Source: Polyangiaceae bacterium
GTDB lineage: Bacteria > Myxococcota_A > Polyangia > Polyangiales > Polyangiaceae
DNA: 64,000 bases
Assembly (NCBI GenBank): GCA_016933275.1
Contig: JAFGBI010000246.1
Location: forward strand, 1 to 64,000
Direction of reading: 5' to 3'
Positions 24,939 through 33,406 of the stretch are shown here, one piece after another. Below the pieces are notes generated by a model. The model had not been told where the DNA came from and did no database searches. It saw only the letters and a list, made by a program, of their open reading frames with translations. The position numbers were made by a program, and so were the translations under genes. Each line of letters begins with the position of its first letter. Position 1 is the stretch's first letter.

Positions 24939-25868
24939 ATGACCGAGCTCGACTGCTCTACCCCGGATCCCCTGCCCCACGTTGGGTCGATGGGGAGTCC
25001 GCTACCAACGCCCCGCCGGGAGGACGTTCCCGCCGACGCGACAACGAGCATCACGGTGCGGAAGGTGACCCAAACGCGCTTCGACTACCCATGGCATTTC
25101 CACCCGGAGATCGAGCTCAATCTGACCGTGAGCGGGAGGGGCATGCGCTACGTCGGCGATTCCATCGAGCCGTTCGAGCCTGGTGAGGTCACGCTCATCG
25201 CGGGTGGCACTCCGCACGCCTGGCTCTCTTATCCTGGGCCGGAGGGCACGGACGCGGGGATCATCGTTCAGTTCTCGCTCGGCGCTTTCGGCCGCGATTT
25301 CCTGGAGTTGCCAGCGACGCGACCCATCGGGCGGCTGCTGGAACGGGCGGCTCACGGGCTGCTGTTCCTCGGCGAAGCGCGAGCCATGGCTGCCCGGGAT
25401 CTCATTCGCCTCGCGGAGTCGGATCTCTCGAGCCTGAAGAGACTCACCCTTCTCCTCACGATCCTCGCCACCCTTGCCGACCGACCCGAGCATCGCACGC
25501 TCTCGGTCGGCGCTGGCCAGGGAGGAGCGATCGCGAGGGATGCGACCCGGGCCGGCAGGGTGATGAGCTACCTCAACGACCATTCGGCGGCTCGCCTCTC
25601 GCAGCGCGAGATCGCACGGCTCGTGGGCATGGCCCCGGGCACGTTCAGTCGGTTCTTCACCCGCCAGTTCGGCAGGCCCTTCGTCAACTACCTTGCGGAG
25701 GTGAGGGTTGGCAACGCCTGCCGGCTGCTGCTCGACGACGATCTCGGGGTCGCCGAAGTCGCCTACCGAGTGGGATTCAACAACCTGGCCAACTTCAACC
25801 GCCACTTCCGCAAAATGAAGGGCATCACCCCGACCGGATACCGCAAGCTTGTACGCGCCGCGCGATGA
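24939..25868 (+). CDS. AraC-family transcriptional regulator
   Basis: 309 residues. N-terminal cupin-like sensor: FDYPWHFHPEIELNLTVSGR with GEVTLIAGGTPHAWLSYPG. The C-terminal hundred residues hold two helix-turn-helix motifs: LSQREIARLVGMAPGTFSRF followed by GRPFVNYLAEVRVGNACRLL, and LGVAEVAYRVGFNNLANFNR ending in the family signature HFRKMKGITPTGYRK. It should bind a sugar-like effector and act on the 195-bp divergent region shared with the MFS transporter. ATG at 24939 has GGAG too close to use; ATG at 24990 is an alternative start. Confidence 0.93.
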   Translation: MTELDCSTPDPLPHVGSMGSPLPTPRREDVPADATTSITVRKVTQTRFDYPWHFHPEIELNLTVSGRGMRYVGDSIEPFEPGEVTLIAGGTPHAWLSYPGPEGTDAGIIVQFSLGAFGRDFLELPATRPIGRLLERAAHGLLFLGEARAMAARDLIRLAESDLSSLKRLTLLLTILATLADRPEHRTLSVGAGQGGAIARDATRAGRVMSYLNDHSAARLSQREIARLVGMAPGTFSRFFTRQFGRPFVNYLAEVRVGNACRLLLDDDLGVAEVAYRVGFNNLANFNRHFRKMKGITPTGYRKLVRAAR

Positions 25869-26229
25869 CACGCCGCCGCCCGAACGCTTCACCCGATGCG
25901 CCGCATCCGGCAACACGGCACTCCTCCGCGCCAGGTGGGCCCATCCGCGGGTTTCTGCGCTGGACAGACGGGGGGGGGGTCGGAGGCGGGCTGCTTGACG
26001 CGACCGCCCAGGCAATATGCGAGGCCGTTGGGAGAAAACCATTCGGAGCGAGCGGGATGCCGGGGATGAATGGTCGGTGTCCGTCGTAGGACTGCTCAGG
26101 GTTTGTTGCCGAAATGGTTGGGCAGGATCCCCGCAGAACGGATCGGCCATATTCGTGAGCGAATCGGGCCTCGGCCGAAAGGGATCTCGACGGAAGGCAG
26201 AAGTCCGAGCTAGGTAGGTGAGCTTTGGT
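25869..26229. other. Gene-free stretch downstream of the AraC gene
   Basis: No coding signal, RNA gene or terminator is recognised. A run of ten G at about 25970-25979 is the only notable feature. The stretch leads into repeat B. Confidence 0.45.
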
Positions 26230-26396
26230 CCCTTGGCGGTGTGATCTTGACCGGATCCGACAGAAAACCTCTCAATGTTCTCGTGGCTATCAGCAATCAG
26301 GCGTCAGCGATCAGGGTCTCCACGTTCCACCTGACCGGTGACCGCTGACCGCTGTTAGCCTGGCCTGTTTGGTTCCGGCTCCGCCGGCTTGGGAAG
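26230..26396 (-). repeat. Repeat B, copy 2 (inverted)
   Basis: The reverse complement matches the unit nested in repeat A at 11233-11398: CCTTGGCGGTGTGATCTTGA at the left, CTCAATGTTCTCGTGGCTAT in the middle, and TTTGGTTCCGGCTCCGCCGG at the right. Divergence is small, including in the CAGCGATCAGG/GACCGCTGACC words. This copy stands alone, so B is a separate element from A. Confidence 0.88.
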
Positions 26397-26559
26397 AGGC
26401 TAGAGAGGCGAGCCCGCCGATCAGGAAGCGGCCCGGTGTCCGCGGGCAGGGCTCGACGACAACCCCGGCCGCCCGTCGCCTCTCGAATCGTTCGAAATGG
26501 ACAGCACCCCGACCGCAGGTTTGAAAAAGGGGTGCCAATCAACATCGTAGGAGCGCACT

Positions 26560-26985
26560 ATGGGATTGGTAAACGGTCTATGGTTGGTGGTTTTGGGGAT
26601 CCTCGGCGCGGCAAGTCTCATCATCGCGAGAAAGCCCGACGCCAGGGAGCTCATCGGCAAGCTGGCGCCCTATCAGGGTTGGATCGGCGTCGTGTCGGCG
26701 TTCTGGGGCGTCTGGGGCGTCATCAGCTGCGTGCTGAGCCTCGCGTTGCTCGCGAGCTGGCCCATCCTCTGGGTAACCTGCCTGGGCAATGCGTTGCTGC
26801 TGTTCGCCCTGGGCTTGCTCCTCGGCGTAGGAACGCTCAAGACGTTCATCAAGAACGCGGAGGCGCAAGCCAAGATGGACCAGACCGTCGCCAAGCTGGC
26901 CCCCTATCAGGGCACGCTCGGGCTGGTGTCGATCGGCTTCGGGATCTGGATGGTCATCTCCGGGTTCCTCTTCGTGGTGGCCTGA
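26560..26985 (+). CDS. Small membrane protein with internal duplication
   Basis: 141 residues, about four membrane helices. The protein is two similar halves: IGKLAPYQGWIGVVSAFWGV and VAKLAPYQGTLGLVSIGFGI, each beginning with the KLAPYQG motif before a helix and each preceded by a hydrophobic stretch. A charged loop (IKNAEAQAKMDQT) joins them. The duplicated charged-then-helix design suggests a dimer-like membrane unit. No family or function is recognised. It is monocistronic. Confidence 0.74.
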   Translation: MGLVNGLWLVVLGILGAASLIIARKPDARELIGKLAPYQGWIGVVSAFWGVWGVISCVLSLALLASWPILWVTCLGNALLLFALGLLLGVGTLKTFIKNAEAQAKMDQTVAKLAPYQGTLGLVSIGFGIWMVISGFLFVVA

Positions 26986-27104
26986 TCGACGGCATCGCCA
27001 GCCGAGGTGAGACTGTCGTCGACCAGCAGTATCCGCCGAGCCTGGGCGGGAGGCTTCACTGTTGGTGGTTCTCATGGCGGAATGGACCCGAACCTTTCGG
27101 CGGC

Positions 27105-27209
27105 GTCAAGGGCACGCTCGCTTCGCTCGTCGCCGCCGGCGACCCTTGACTCCGCCTGCAGCTTCGGGTGGTTGCGCCTCTATGTCCGGGAAGGGGTACC
27201 TTCCCGGAC
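27105..27209. repeat. Two strong inverted repeats (27105-27150 and 27184-27209)
   Basis: GTCAAGGG at 27105 pairs with CCCTTGAC at 27143-27150, and the interior (GGCGACGAGCG-type words) also folds. At 27184-27209 GTCCGGGAAGG and CCTTCCCGGAC form a perfect 11-bp stem with a GGTA loop. Neither is followed by a T-run on either strand. They lie between the membrane-protein gene and the decayed receiver and could work as RNA 3' ends. Confidence 0.6.
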
Positions 27210-27284
27210 AAGGCCGAGGTCCAGGCAAGGGACCACCGACAGAAGCCCGCCGGGGACCACCGACAATGAAGGGAGGAGTCACCG

Positions 27285-27667
27285 AGGGGAGGTGGTCTCG
27301 ACGATGGAGTGGAGCGCGGACGTGATAGACCAGGCGCCCAGGATCGCAAGGGTAGCCGAGACTGTCGTCGGCCCCCGTACCCAAGGCCACGATTCGCCCG
27401 TTTGGCGGTGCGCTGCGAGCAGAGAACCAGGATCGGCATGACACGAGCCGGGGCGCAGTCTCGAAGCCGCCCCACAAGGTCGAGGTCGACGGGAGACATG
27501 TCACAGCACGAGACCACCGCCAGCTCCGGGCTCGACCGCGAGGGGGCTTCGAGGGCGTCCCGCGCGGTCTCGACGACCTGGACTCGCATCCCAGCACGTT
27601 CAAGGGTCTGACCAATGACGGCCCGCTCCCGTGCGTTTTGGTCCATGAGCAAGATGGTGGCGATCAT
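27285..27667 (-). pseudogene. Frameshifted receiver-domain (response regulator-like) gene
   Basis: From ATG 27667 the product reads MIATILLMDQNARERAVIGQ, LERAGMRVQVVETARDALEA, ELAVVSCCDMSPVDLDLVGR, which has the spacing of a CheY-like receiver. After QRTAKR near 27395 the sense continues one frame over as RIVALGTGADDSLGYPCDPG and RLVYHVRA, the GADDYLxKPFDPxEL region. One indel would restore a domain of about 120 residues. The chemistry also looks lost: the acidic pair is DQ, the phospho-acceptor position falls in VVSCCDMSP rather than LLDxxMP, and Lys of KPF is replaced by Cys. Confidence 0.66.
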
Positions 27668-27753
27668 TCCGTTGCCCTCGCTGTGGCATCGCGTGACAGG
27701 CTGACGATTGACGCAGCGATTCGGCCGATGGGGAGCACCTGGATCGCTGCCCC

Positions 27754-27912
27754 TAGAGCAGCAATCAGGTTGATTGCTGCGCCAAACCAAGGACCTAGCG
27801 CACCGAACCGGCAGCAGACCTCACCAGAGGCCGCGCTGGAAACGCGTCCTCGCCTCGCATGGACGCGTCTTCAGCGCGGCCGTTGCTGTTGGCAACCTGA
27901 TCGGTGCTCTAG
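27754..27912 (+). repeat. Repeat A, copy 4 (full length)
   Basis: CTAGAGCAGCAATCAGG opens the hairpin (27758-27780). The linker reads GCCAAACCAAGGACC, then the 118-bp palindrome (27795-27912) from CTAGCGCACCG to CGGTGCTCTAG. The central arms carry a paired change (GGCCGCGCTG against CAGCGCGGCC), so the palindrome is maintained by compensating substitutions relative to the other copies. Confidence 0.92.
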
Positions 27913-28474
27913 CGCGACTGCCTCGCGTGGCATTCCGAAGACGACGCTCGTTGCCTCGTCCTGAGAGCAAGAGGACATCCGTCGAGCTTGGCCGTCACGA
28001 AGCGACGGCTCGAACGGACAGGACCTCCCGCCAGGAGCACCAGTCAAGGGGTCGTTGCCGAAGAGACCGAGGGTTCACCGACGACAACGCCCTTGTTCGG
28101 CTGGCTGCCGAGGCTTCGTCCCAACCGGCAATCCGGCGCCGATCCGGCGCTGCGCCGCGCTCGAAGCCCTGGCCAGCGACGCGGACGGGAAGAGCGCGCT
28201 CGACGACTGATGAGCGCAGCCGCCCTGACCCGCGGGCCGAGGTCGCCCATCGGTGTGGGCGCGGCTCCGCCGGAGTGGGCGCGCGCTCCCGCCAAGCGGG
28301 AGGTGAACCGCACCGCGCTGGCGCGGCGCTGCCCCACCAGAAACCAAGGTGATCCGGGAATGGCGTCGGGGATGATCTCGAGCCCGCTCGCTCACCTATC
28401 GCCTTGACGAGAGCCCGCGTCTTTCTCATGGTGCCGCTTCGGCAGCTTTGGGCGACTCGTTTCGGGAGATCACG
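27913..28474. other. Gene-free stretch before the fucose-synthase-like gene
   Basis: About 560 bp with no convincing gene on either strand. Frames are Arg/Pro-rich without domain resemblance. The promoter for the two-gene sugar block beginning at 28475 should lie near its right end, but no consensus boxes stand out. Confidence 0.42.
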
Positions 28475-29419
28475 ATGCAGAAGGACGAATGCATCTATGT
28501 GGCTGGTCATGACGGGATGGTGGGCTCTGCCGTGGTGCGGGCGCTCGTGGCCCGAGGATACGAACGTGTGATCGGGCGTCCTATCGACCAGCTGGATCTC
28601 AGGAACACCACCCGAGTCCGTGACTTCTTCGATGCCGAGCGCCCGAAGTACGTGATCTTCGCCGCGGCCCGGGTGGGCGGCATCCAGGCGAACATGAACC
28701 ACCCCGCGGAGTTCCTCCACGACAACCTGATGATGCAGTGCAACGTCATCCATCAGGCGCTTCTGCACGAGGTGCGCAAGCTCTGCTTCCTCGGCAGCTC
28801 CTGCATCTACCCCCGAGATTGCCCCCAGCCCATGCGGGAGGAGTACCTTCTCACGGGACCCCTGGAGCCCACCAACGAGGGCTACGCCATCGCCAAAATC
28901 GCAGGCCTGAAGATGGTGGAGTACTATCGTCGGCAGTATGGGTTGAGCGGGGTGAGCCTCATGCCCTGTAACCTCTACGGGACGAACGACCACTTCGACC
29001 TCGAGAACGCGCACGTGCTGTCCGCCCTGGTGAGGCGCTTCGTCGATGCCGTCGACGACCGGGCGAACGCGGTGACCGTCTGGGGAACGGGCTCGGCGAG
29101 GCGGGAATTCATGCACGTGGACGACGCAGCGCGCGCGGTGCTCTTCGCGATGGAAGGCTACGACGCGCCCGAGATGCTGAACGTCGGCTGGGGCGAGGAC
29201 GTCTCGATCAAGGAACTCGCCGAGACCGTGGCAGGAATCGCAGGGTTCACGGGGAACCTGGAGTGGGATCGGACCAAACCGGACGGCATGCCGCGCAAAT
29301 GCATGGACGTGTCGAGGATGCGCGCGCTGGGCTTCGCCCCGCGCATCACCCTTCGTGAAGGGATCGAGCGGACGATCCGAGAGTACCGGGCGTTGAAGGT
29401 CGCTCGCGCGGAGATCTGA
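28475..29419 (+). CDS. GDP-L-fucose/GDP-colitose synthase-like SDR
   Basis: 314 residues, an extended short-chain dehydrogenase. YVAGHDGMVGSAVVRALVAR is the Rossmann NADP site, FAAARVGGIQANMNHPAEFL and LCFLGSSCIYPRDCPQPM are typical of GDP-fucose synthase, and NEGYAIAKIAGLKMVEYY holds the catalytic Tyr-x3-Lys. PCNLYGTNDHFDLENAHVLS also fits. These enzymes epimerise C3/C5 and reduce C4 of GDP-4-keto-6-deoxymannose. The homologue ColC performs the equivalent C5-epimerase/C4-reductase step in GDP-colitose synthesis. The next gene is ColD-like, which favours ColC over plain fucose synthase. ATG 28475 has GGGAG upstream; TTG 28448 rejected. Two bases separate the genes. Confidence 0.9.
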   Translation: MQKDECIYVAGHDGMVGSAVVRALVARGYERVIGRPIDQLDLRNTTRVRDFFDAERPKYVIFAAARVGGIQANMNHPAEFLHDNLMMQCNVIHQALLHEVRKLCFLGSSCIYPRDCPQPMREEYLLTGPLEPTNEGYAIAKIAGLKMVEYYRRQYGLSGVSLMPCNLYGTNDHFDLENAHVLSALVRRFVDAVDDRANAVTVWGTGSARREFMHVDDAARAVLFAMEGYDAPEMLNVGWGEDVSIKELAETVAGIAGFTGNLEWDRTKPDGMPRKCMDVSRMRALGFAPRITLREGIERTIREYRALKVARAEI

Positions 29420-29421
29420 AG

Positions 29422-30600
29422 ATGATACCTCTGATGAAGAATCCGTTCATGTACGTGAGTCAGACCAAGGAGGAGCTCGCCAGCTTCATCTTGAGGACGA
29501 ACCGGTTCAGCATGGGACCGGAGTGCCGGAAGTTCGAGGAGCGGTTCGCGCTGGTCCAGGGGGCCAAGGAGGCGGCACTGTTCAACAGCGGCGGCAGCGC
29601 CAACCTGGCGATGCTCCAGACGCTCGTGAATCTAGGCCGACTCAAGCGGGGAGACCGCGTCGGTTTCTCGGCGCTCACCTGGTCTACGAACGTGATGCCC
29701 ATCTTCCAACTGGGCCTGGTCCCCGTCCCCATCGACTGCACGCCGACCACGCTGAACGTGATGAAGAAGGACATCCTGACGCGGCTCGCGGAGGTGGACC
29801 TCGCGGCGATGTTCATCACCAACGCGATGGGGTTCACCGGCGATCTGGTCGAGATCCGCGATCTCTGCCAGGAGCGCGGGATCATCTTGCTCGAGGACAA
29901 CTGCGAGGCCCTGGGGACCGTCCTGCCCGGCGGGCTGAGGTCGGGCACGTTTGGCCTGATGGCGAGCTTCTCCTTCTTCATCGCGCACCACATGTCCACG
30001 GTGGAGGGTGGCATGATCTGCACCGACGACGACGAACTGGTCGAGATGCTCCGGATCGTGCGAGCGAACGGGTGGGACAGGAACCTGACGGCGGCGCAGC
30101 AGAGGAAGTGGCGCAAAAAGTTCGGCATCCACTCGGAATTCATCGCCAAGTACACGTTCTACGACCTCGGCTACAACATGCGCCCCACGGAGATCACGGG
30201 CTTCCTTGGGTGCTGCCAGCTCGCCTACCTCGAGGAGACCGTCGCGGCCAGGGAGCGCATCTACAACCACCTGGCGGAGGTCTCAGCCAGGAATCCCGAC
30301 CTCGTCGCGCTGGACCGGAGCCACATCGACGTGCTCTCGTGCTTCTCGTTTCCCGTGCTGTGCAAGACCCCCGAGCTCAGGGACACCTACCTCGCGCAGT
30401 TCTCGGGCGCCGGCGTCGAGATCCGGCCGATGATCGCCGGCAACATCCAGAACCAGCCGTTCTACTCGAAGTATGCCGAGCGCAGGTACGACCTTCCCGG
30501 CACGGACTTCATCGATGCGTGTGGCTTCTATTGCGGCAACTACCCAGAGCTCACCGAGGCCGACCTAGAGGTCCTCGCCAGCTGCCTGGAGAAGTACTGA
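29422..30600 (+). CDS. ColD-type PLP-dependent sugar 3-dehydratase
   Basis: 392 residues, DegT/DnrJ/EryC1 fold. FNSGGSANLAMLQTLVNLGR is the PLP phosphate loop and LLEDNCEALGTVLPGGLRSG holds the PLP-ring Asp. The position of the Schiff-base Lys of aminotransferases reads ASFSFFIAHHMSTVEGGMIC: His replaces Lys, exactly as in ColD and E1 dehydratases, which remove the C3 hydroxyl of an NDP-4-keto-6-deoxysugar. IVRANGWDRNLT, GYNMRPTEITGFLGC and GVEIRPMIAGNIQNQPFY also follow ColD. With the upstream SDR this predicts a GDP-4-keto-3,6-dideoxymannose to GDP-colitose route; GDP-mannose dehydratase and ColA/ManC would have to be elsewhere. GGAG lies eight bases before ATG 29422. Confidence 0.9.
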   Translation: MIPLMKNPFMYVSQTKEELASFILRTNRFSMGPECRKFEERFALVQGAKEAALFNSGGSANLAMLQTLVNLGRLKRGDRVGFSALTWSTNVMPIFQLGLVPVPIDCTPTTLNVMKKDILTRLAEVDLAAMFITNAMGFTGDLVEIRDLCQERGIILLEDNCEALGTVLPGGLRSGTFGLMASFSFFIAHHMSTVEGGMICTDDDELVEMLRIVRANGWDRNLTAAQQRKWRKKFGIHSEFIAKYTFYDLGYNMRPTEITGFLGCCQLAYLEETVAARERIYNHLAEVSARNPDLVALDRSHIDVLSCFSFPVLCKTPELRDTYLAQFSGAGVEIRPMIAGNIQNQPFYSKYAERRYDLPGTDFIDACGFYCGNYPELTEADLEVLASCLEKY

Positions 30601-30751
30601 CTCCTCCACGGCGCGGGTGAAACCCGCGCCCCAAGGAGCAGGGAGAAAGGTCGGAGCCGCCAGTCGACCCGCCACGAGGGCCACGGACCAGCCAGGACAG
30701 AGAGCGCCCACCCGTCCCCTTCCGCGCGCGGCGATCCCTCGCCTTGGTCGG

Positions 30752-31462
30752 TCAGAATCGCCGACCGATGACGATCTCGCGCGCCAAACCCCGAACGAAG
30801 CGGAGCCCCGTGGGCAGGGAGGAGGCGGTGCTCTGTCCGCCGATGCGATCGTGCTCGATGGTGGGGATCTCCACGACCTTCATCCCGAGCTTCAGCGCCC
30901 TCATCGTCATCTGGTACTCGATGAGGAATCCTTCGGCGTCCACCGCCAACCTCCGGAACGCCTCACGCGTGATCGCCCGGTAGCCGTTGATGGTGTCCTG
31001 GACGTAGGCGTGCCGATCCCGAAGGATGTTCGGCAGGTTGAAGGCGACGTTGGCCAGGAGCGTGAAACCTTGGTTCGCCCAGGCGCGCCAACGCAGCGTC
31101 AGGTCGTCCTCCTCGTTTCTGGCCCCTCTGCCGAAGCGCCGGGCGATCGCCAGGTCAGCGCCCGCGACGATCTGCTCGAACAACCTCGGAATGTCAGCGG
31201 GATCCTCGTTCCCATCGGGGGAGAAGAAGCACAGGATGTCGCCCGCGGCGCTGTCGAAGGCGACGCGAAAGGCCTCGCCGCGCCCCTTCTTCTCTTGGCC
31301 GACGACCTTGACGCCGCGACTCGTGAAAAACTCCACGGTACCGTCGGTCGACCCGCCGTCCACCACGAGGGACTCGTCAGCGGCATCGAACGGGATCCGG
31401 TCGAACAACGCGGTGACCCCTTCGATCTCGTTGAGCGTCAATAGAACGAGAGTCCGCTTCAT
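30752..31462 (-). CDS. Glycosyltransferase family 2 (dolichol-phosphate-mannose-synthase-like)
   Basis: 236 residues. RTLVLLTLNEIEGVTALFDR is the GT2 opening, ESLVVDGGSTDGTVEFF the nucleotide site, KKGRGEAFRVAFDSAAGDIL then CFFSPDGNEDPADIPRLFEQ the DxD-like metal region, and NGYRAITREAFRRL the polyprenyl-phosphate type motif. No C-terminal membrane helix is present. It probably charges undecaprenyl phosphate with a sugar for the GT39 enzyme encoded just upstream. GAGGAGG lies five bases before ATG 31462, a strong ribosome site. Third gene of a minus-strand operon. Confidence 0.9.
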   Translation of the reverse strand: MKRTLVLLTLNEIEGVTALFDRIPFDAADESLVVDGGSTDGTVEFFTSRGVKVVGQEKKGRGEAFRVAFDSAAGDILCFFSPDGNEDPADIPRLFEQIVAGADLAIARRFGRGARNEEDDLTLRWRAWANQGFTLLANVAFNLPNILRDRHAYVQDTINGYRAITREAFRRLAVDAEGFLIEYQMTMRALKLGMKVVEIPTIEHDRIGGQSTASSLPTGLRFVRGLAREIVIGRRF

Positions 31463-31475
31463 GACATCCTCCTCT

Positions 31476-32792
31476 CTAGCGCCACAACGGGAAGATCAGT
31501 CGACGATGGATGGACGAAGTCGAGATCGGCAGCTCCGCCCACACCGGCGCATAGTAGACGAAGATCGCCAGCATCATGGCCACGAAGACCAGCATCCCCT
31601 TCGGTGACCGCCGATCGAGACGCGCGAACACGCCGGCAGTCAGGGGTATCGCTAGTCCCCACGGGGTAAGGTAGTGGTACCAGTAGGAGACGATGCGCCC
31701 CGAGATCCAGAGCAGCATCATGGACAGCCAGGCAACCCAGAGGATGATCAGTGCCTTGTTGGTGTGCCTGTCGAACAAGGTGCTCCACCGCTCGCGCCAG
31801 TGGCGGACGCGAAGGAGCCACGCCGCCCCCGCGACGGGTAGCAGCAGCAGGACGGCATCGGTCGCGACCAGGAGCAGCGGGTGGGCAACGCTGGATGCGA
31901 ATCGCGCAGTCGCTCCCGAGTGCGCGCTCTTGAGCACGATCGGATGGTAGGCGATAAACCAAGTATACCAGGCCGATTCCGCAGGATTGGTGTGATGCGG
32001 GAAGGCCAAGTGGAGGCTCTTCCGTCTGTTGATCTCCTCCCAGACGGACAACGGATCGTTCGGATGCCCGATCAACGCGAGTCCGATCATCCAGATCCCC
32101 AGATGCACCAACGGCACCACCGCGAAGGACGCAACCGAGTACCACGGGGCGCGCCGAAGCATCAGGATCGCCAGACAGGCAGGCAGTCCGACCACGAAGC
32201 CGCTCCACTTGATCGACCCCGCAAGCCCCACCAGGACCGCACACGTGAGCGCACCGGCCCAGCCGCGCGCGGTGATCGCGGCGAGCATGCTCCACAGGAC
32301 GAGACAGCACATCATCCCCTCGGGGAACGCGTCCCGGGAGAAAGCCAGGCAGAATCCGTCGGCCGCCATGAATGCCGCAGCCAACCACCCCGCCCTCGAA
32401 TCCTTGAACAGCGAGCTGGCGACGTAGAACACGAGCACGATGCTCTGAATCCCCAGGCAGAGCGCGGCATACCGCCACCCCATCGGGTTGTCCCCGAACA
32501 GCAGGATGCCCACCGCGACCAGGAGCTTGCTGAGCGGTGGGTGGCAACACTCGCCAGTGTCCGGGAGGCAGATGAGAAACTGGCGGGCCGCGCTGACAAA
32601 CTGCTGCTCGTCGAATCCGTAGTGGAAGGGATACCCGACGTTCTGGATGCGCAGGACGACCCCCCCGATGATCATGAGGACCAGAAGATACCCGGTCACC
32701 GGATGCGACATGCGGGGGCCCCCAGCGATCACGGCTTTCCAGGCCGAACGCGCGAGGCTGCTAACGCGGCCAGGCACAGCGTCGAGGGTCAT
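31476..32792 (-). CDS. GT39/PMT-type membrane glycosyltransferase
   Basis: 438 residues with about ten membrane helices. The first periplasmic loop carries RIQNVGYPFHYGFDEQQFVS, where the acidic pair DE is the family's catalytic motif, followed by TGECCHPPLSKLLVAVGILL (HPPLxK). FKDSRAGWLAAAFMAADGFC and FSRDAFPEGMMCCLVLWSML also fit protein-mannosyl or Arn-type transferases (GT-C fold) that take a sugar from a polyprenyl phosphate and add it to a protein or lipid on the outer face. Start ATG 32792 overlaps the preceding stop (ATGA). The neighbouring GT2 would make its donor. Confidence 0.88.
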   Translation of the reverse strand: MTLDAVPGRVSSLARSAWKAVIAGGPRMSHPVTGYLLVLMIIGGVVLRIQNVGYPFHYGFDEQQFVSAARQFLICLPDTGECCHPPLSKLLVAVGILLFGDNPMGWRYAALCLGIQSIVLVFYVASSLFKDSRAGWLAAAFMAADGFCLAFSRDAFPEGMMCCLVLWSMLAAITARGWAGALTCAVLVGLAGSIKWSGFVVGLPACLAILMLRRAPWYSVASFAVVPLVHLGIWMIGLALIGHPNDPLSVWEEINRRKSLHLAFPHHTNPAESAWYTWFIAYHPIVLKSAHSGATARFASSVAHPLLLVATDAVLLLLPVAGAAWLLRVRHWRERWSTLFDRHTNKALIILWVAWLSMMLLWISGRIVSYWYHYLTPWGLAIPLTAGVFARLDRRSPKGMLVFVAMMLAIFVYYAPVWAELPISTSSIHRRLIFPLWR

Positions 32793-33406
32793 CGTGGGAT
32801 CATGCACTCGGTGAGGGTTCCGACCGTGACGGTCTTTCGGAGCGGAGAGAAGGCGCCTCTCTGGCCGAAGCGGATCGCGGGCGATCTCGCGACGCCCTTG
32901 ATTTGGTAGTTGCAGACCACCGTGAACCGCCCCCTCGGCAGGGGTTCCTTCAGGTCGGGCGAGCTCCACAAACCTGCACCCAGGAAGAGCTGACTCGACG
33001 TGGTGTTGTAGGGCTGAAGGATGTGGGGCTCGGGTCCGGTTCCGCGCAGGTCGCGATTGCCGGCACATTGCAGCCCCCAGAACACCTGGTCGGACGCACA
33101 AGCGAGGCCGTACTTGTCATCCTCTACCAGCGTGATCTCGATCATGCGAGAGGTACCCACCCGCCAGCCTTCCGTGACCTGCGCGTACTCCTCGCGGTAG
33201 CGCTTGGTCGCGGAGACGACCCACACGGCGAAACAGATCAAGAAGAACACCACGAACGAGAGCATCAGCGTGTTGCACCGTTCGGGAACCGACATCTCGG
33301 GCGGCACGTCGGATGGCGCGCCAAGAGGCGGATTGCTGCCCGGCACCTCCGCTCCAACCCCCTCGGTAGGGGTGGCGACATCGTGCGGAGCCGAGTCGGA
33401 TCGCAT
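32789..33406 (-). CDS. Single-pass membrane protein upstream of GT39
   Basis: About 205 residues from ATG 33406. A Pro-rich cytoplasmic N-terminus, one helix (TLMLSFVVFFLICFAVWVVS), then a periplasmic domain with several Cys (YGLACASDQVFWGLQCAGNR, FTVVCNYQIKGVA, TLTECMIPR) and a beta-rich pattern (SSQLFLGAGLWSSPDL). No family recognised. Its stop overlaps the start of the GT39 gene, so it is probably a partner or substrate of that glycosyltransferase. TTG at 33442 would add 12 residues. Confidence 0.72.
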   Translation of the reverse strand: MRSDSAPHDVATPTEGVGAEVPGSNPPLGAPSDVPPEMSVPERCNTLMLSFVVFFLICFAVWVVSATKRYREEYAQVTEGWRVGTSRMIEITLVEDDKYGLACASDQVFWGLQCAGNRDLRGTGPEPHILQPYNTTSSQLFLGAGLWSSPDLKEPLPRGRFTVVCNYQIKGVARSPAIRFGQRGAFSPLRKTVTVGTLTECMIPR

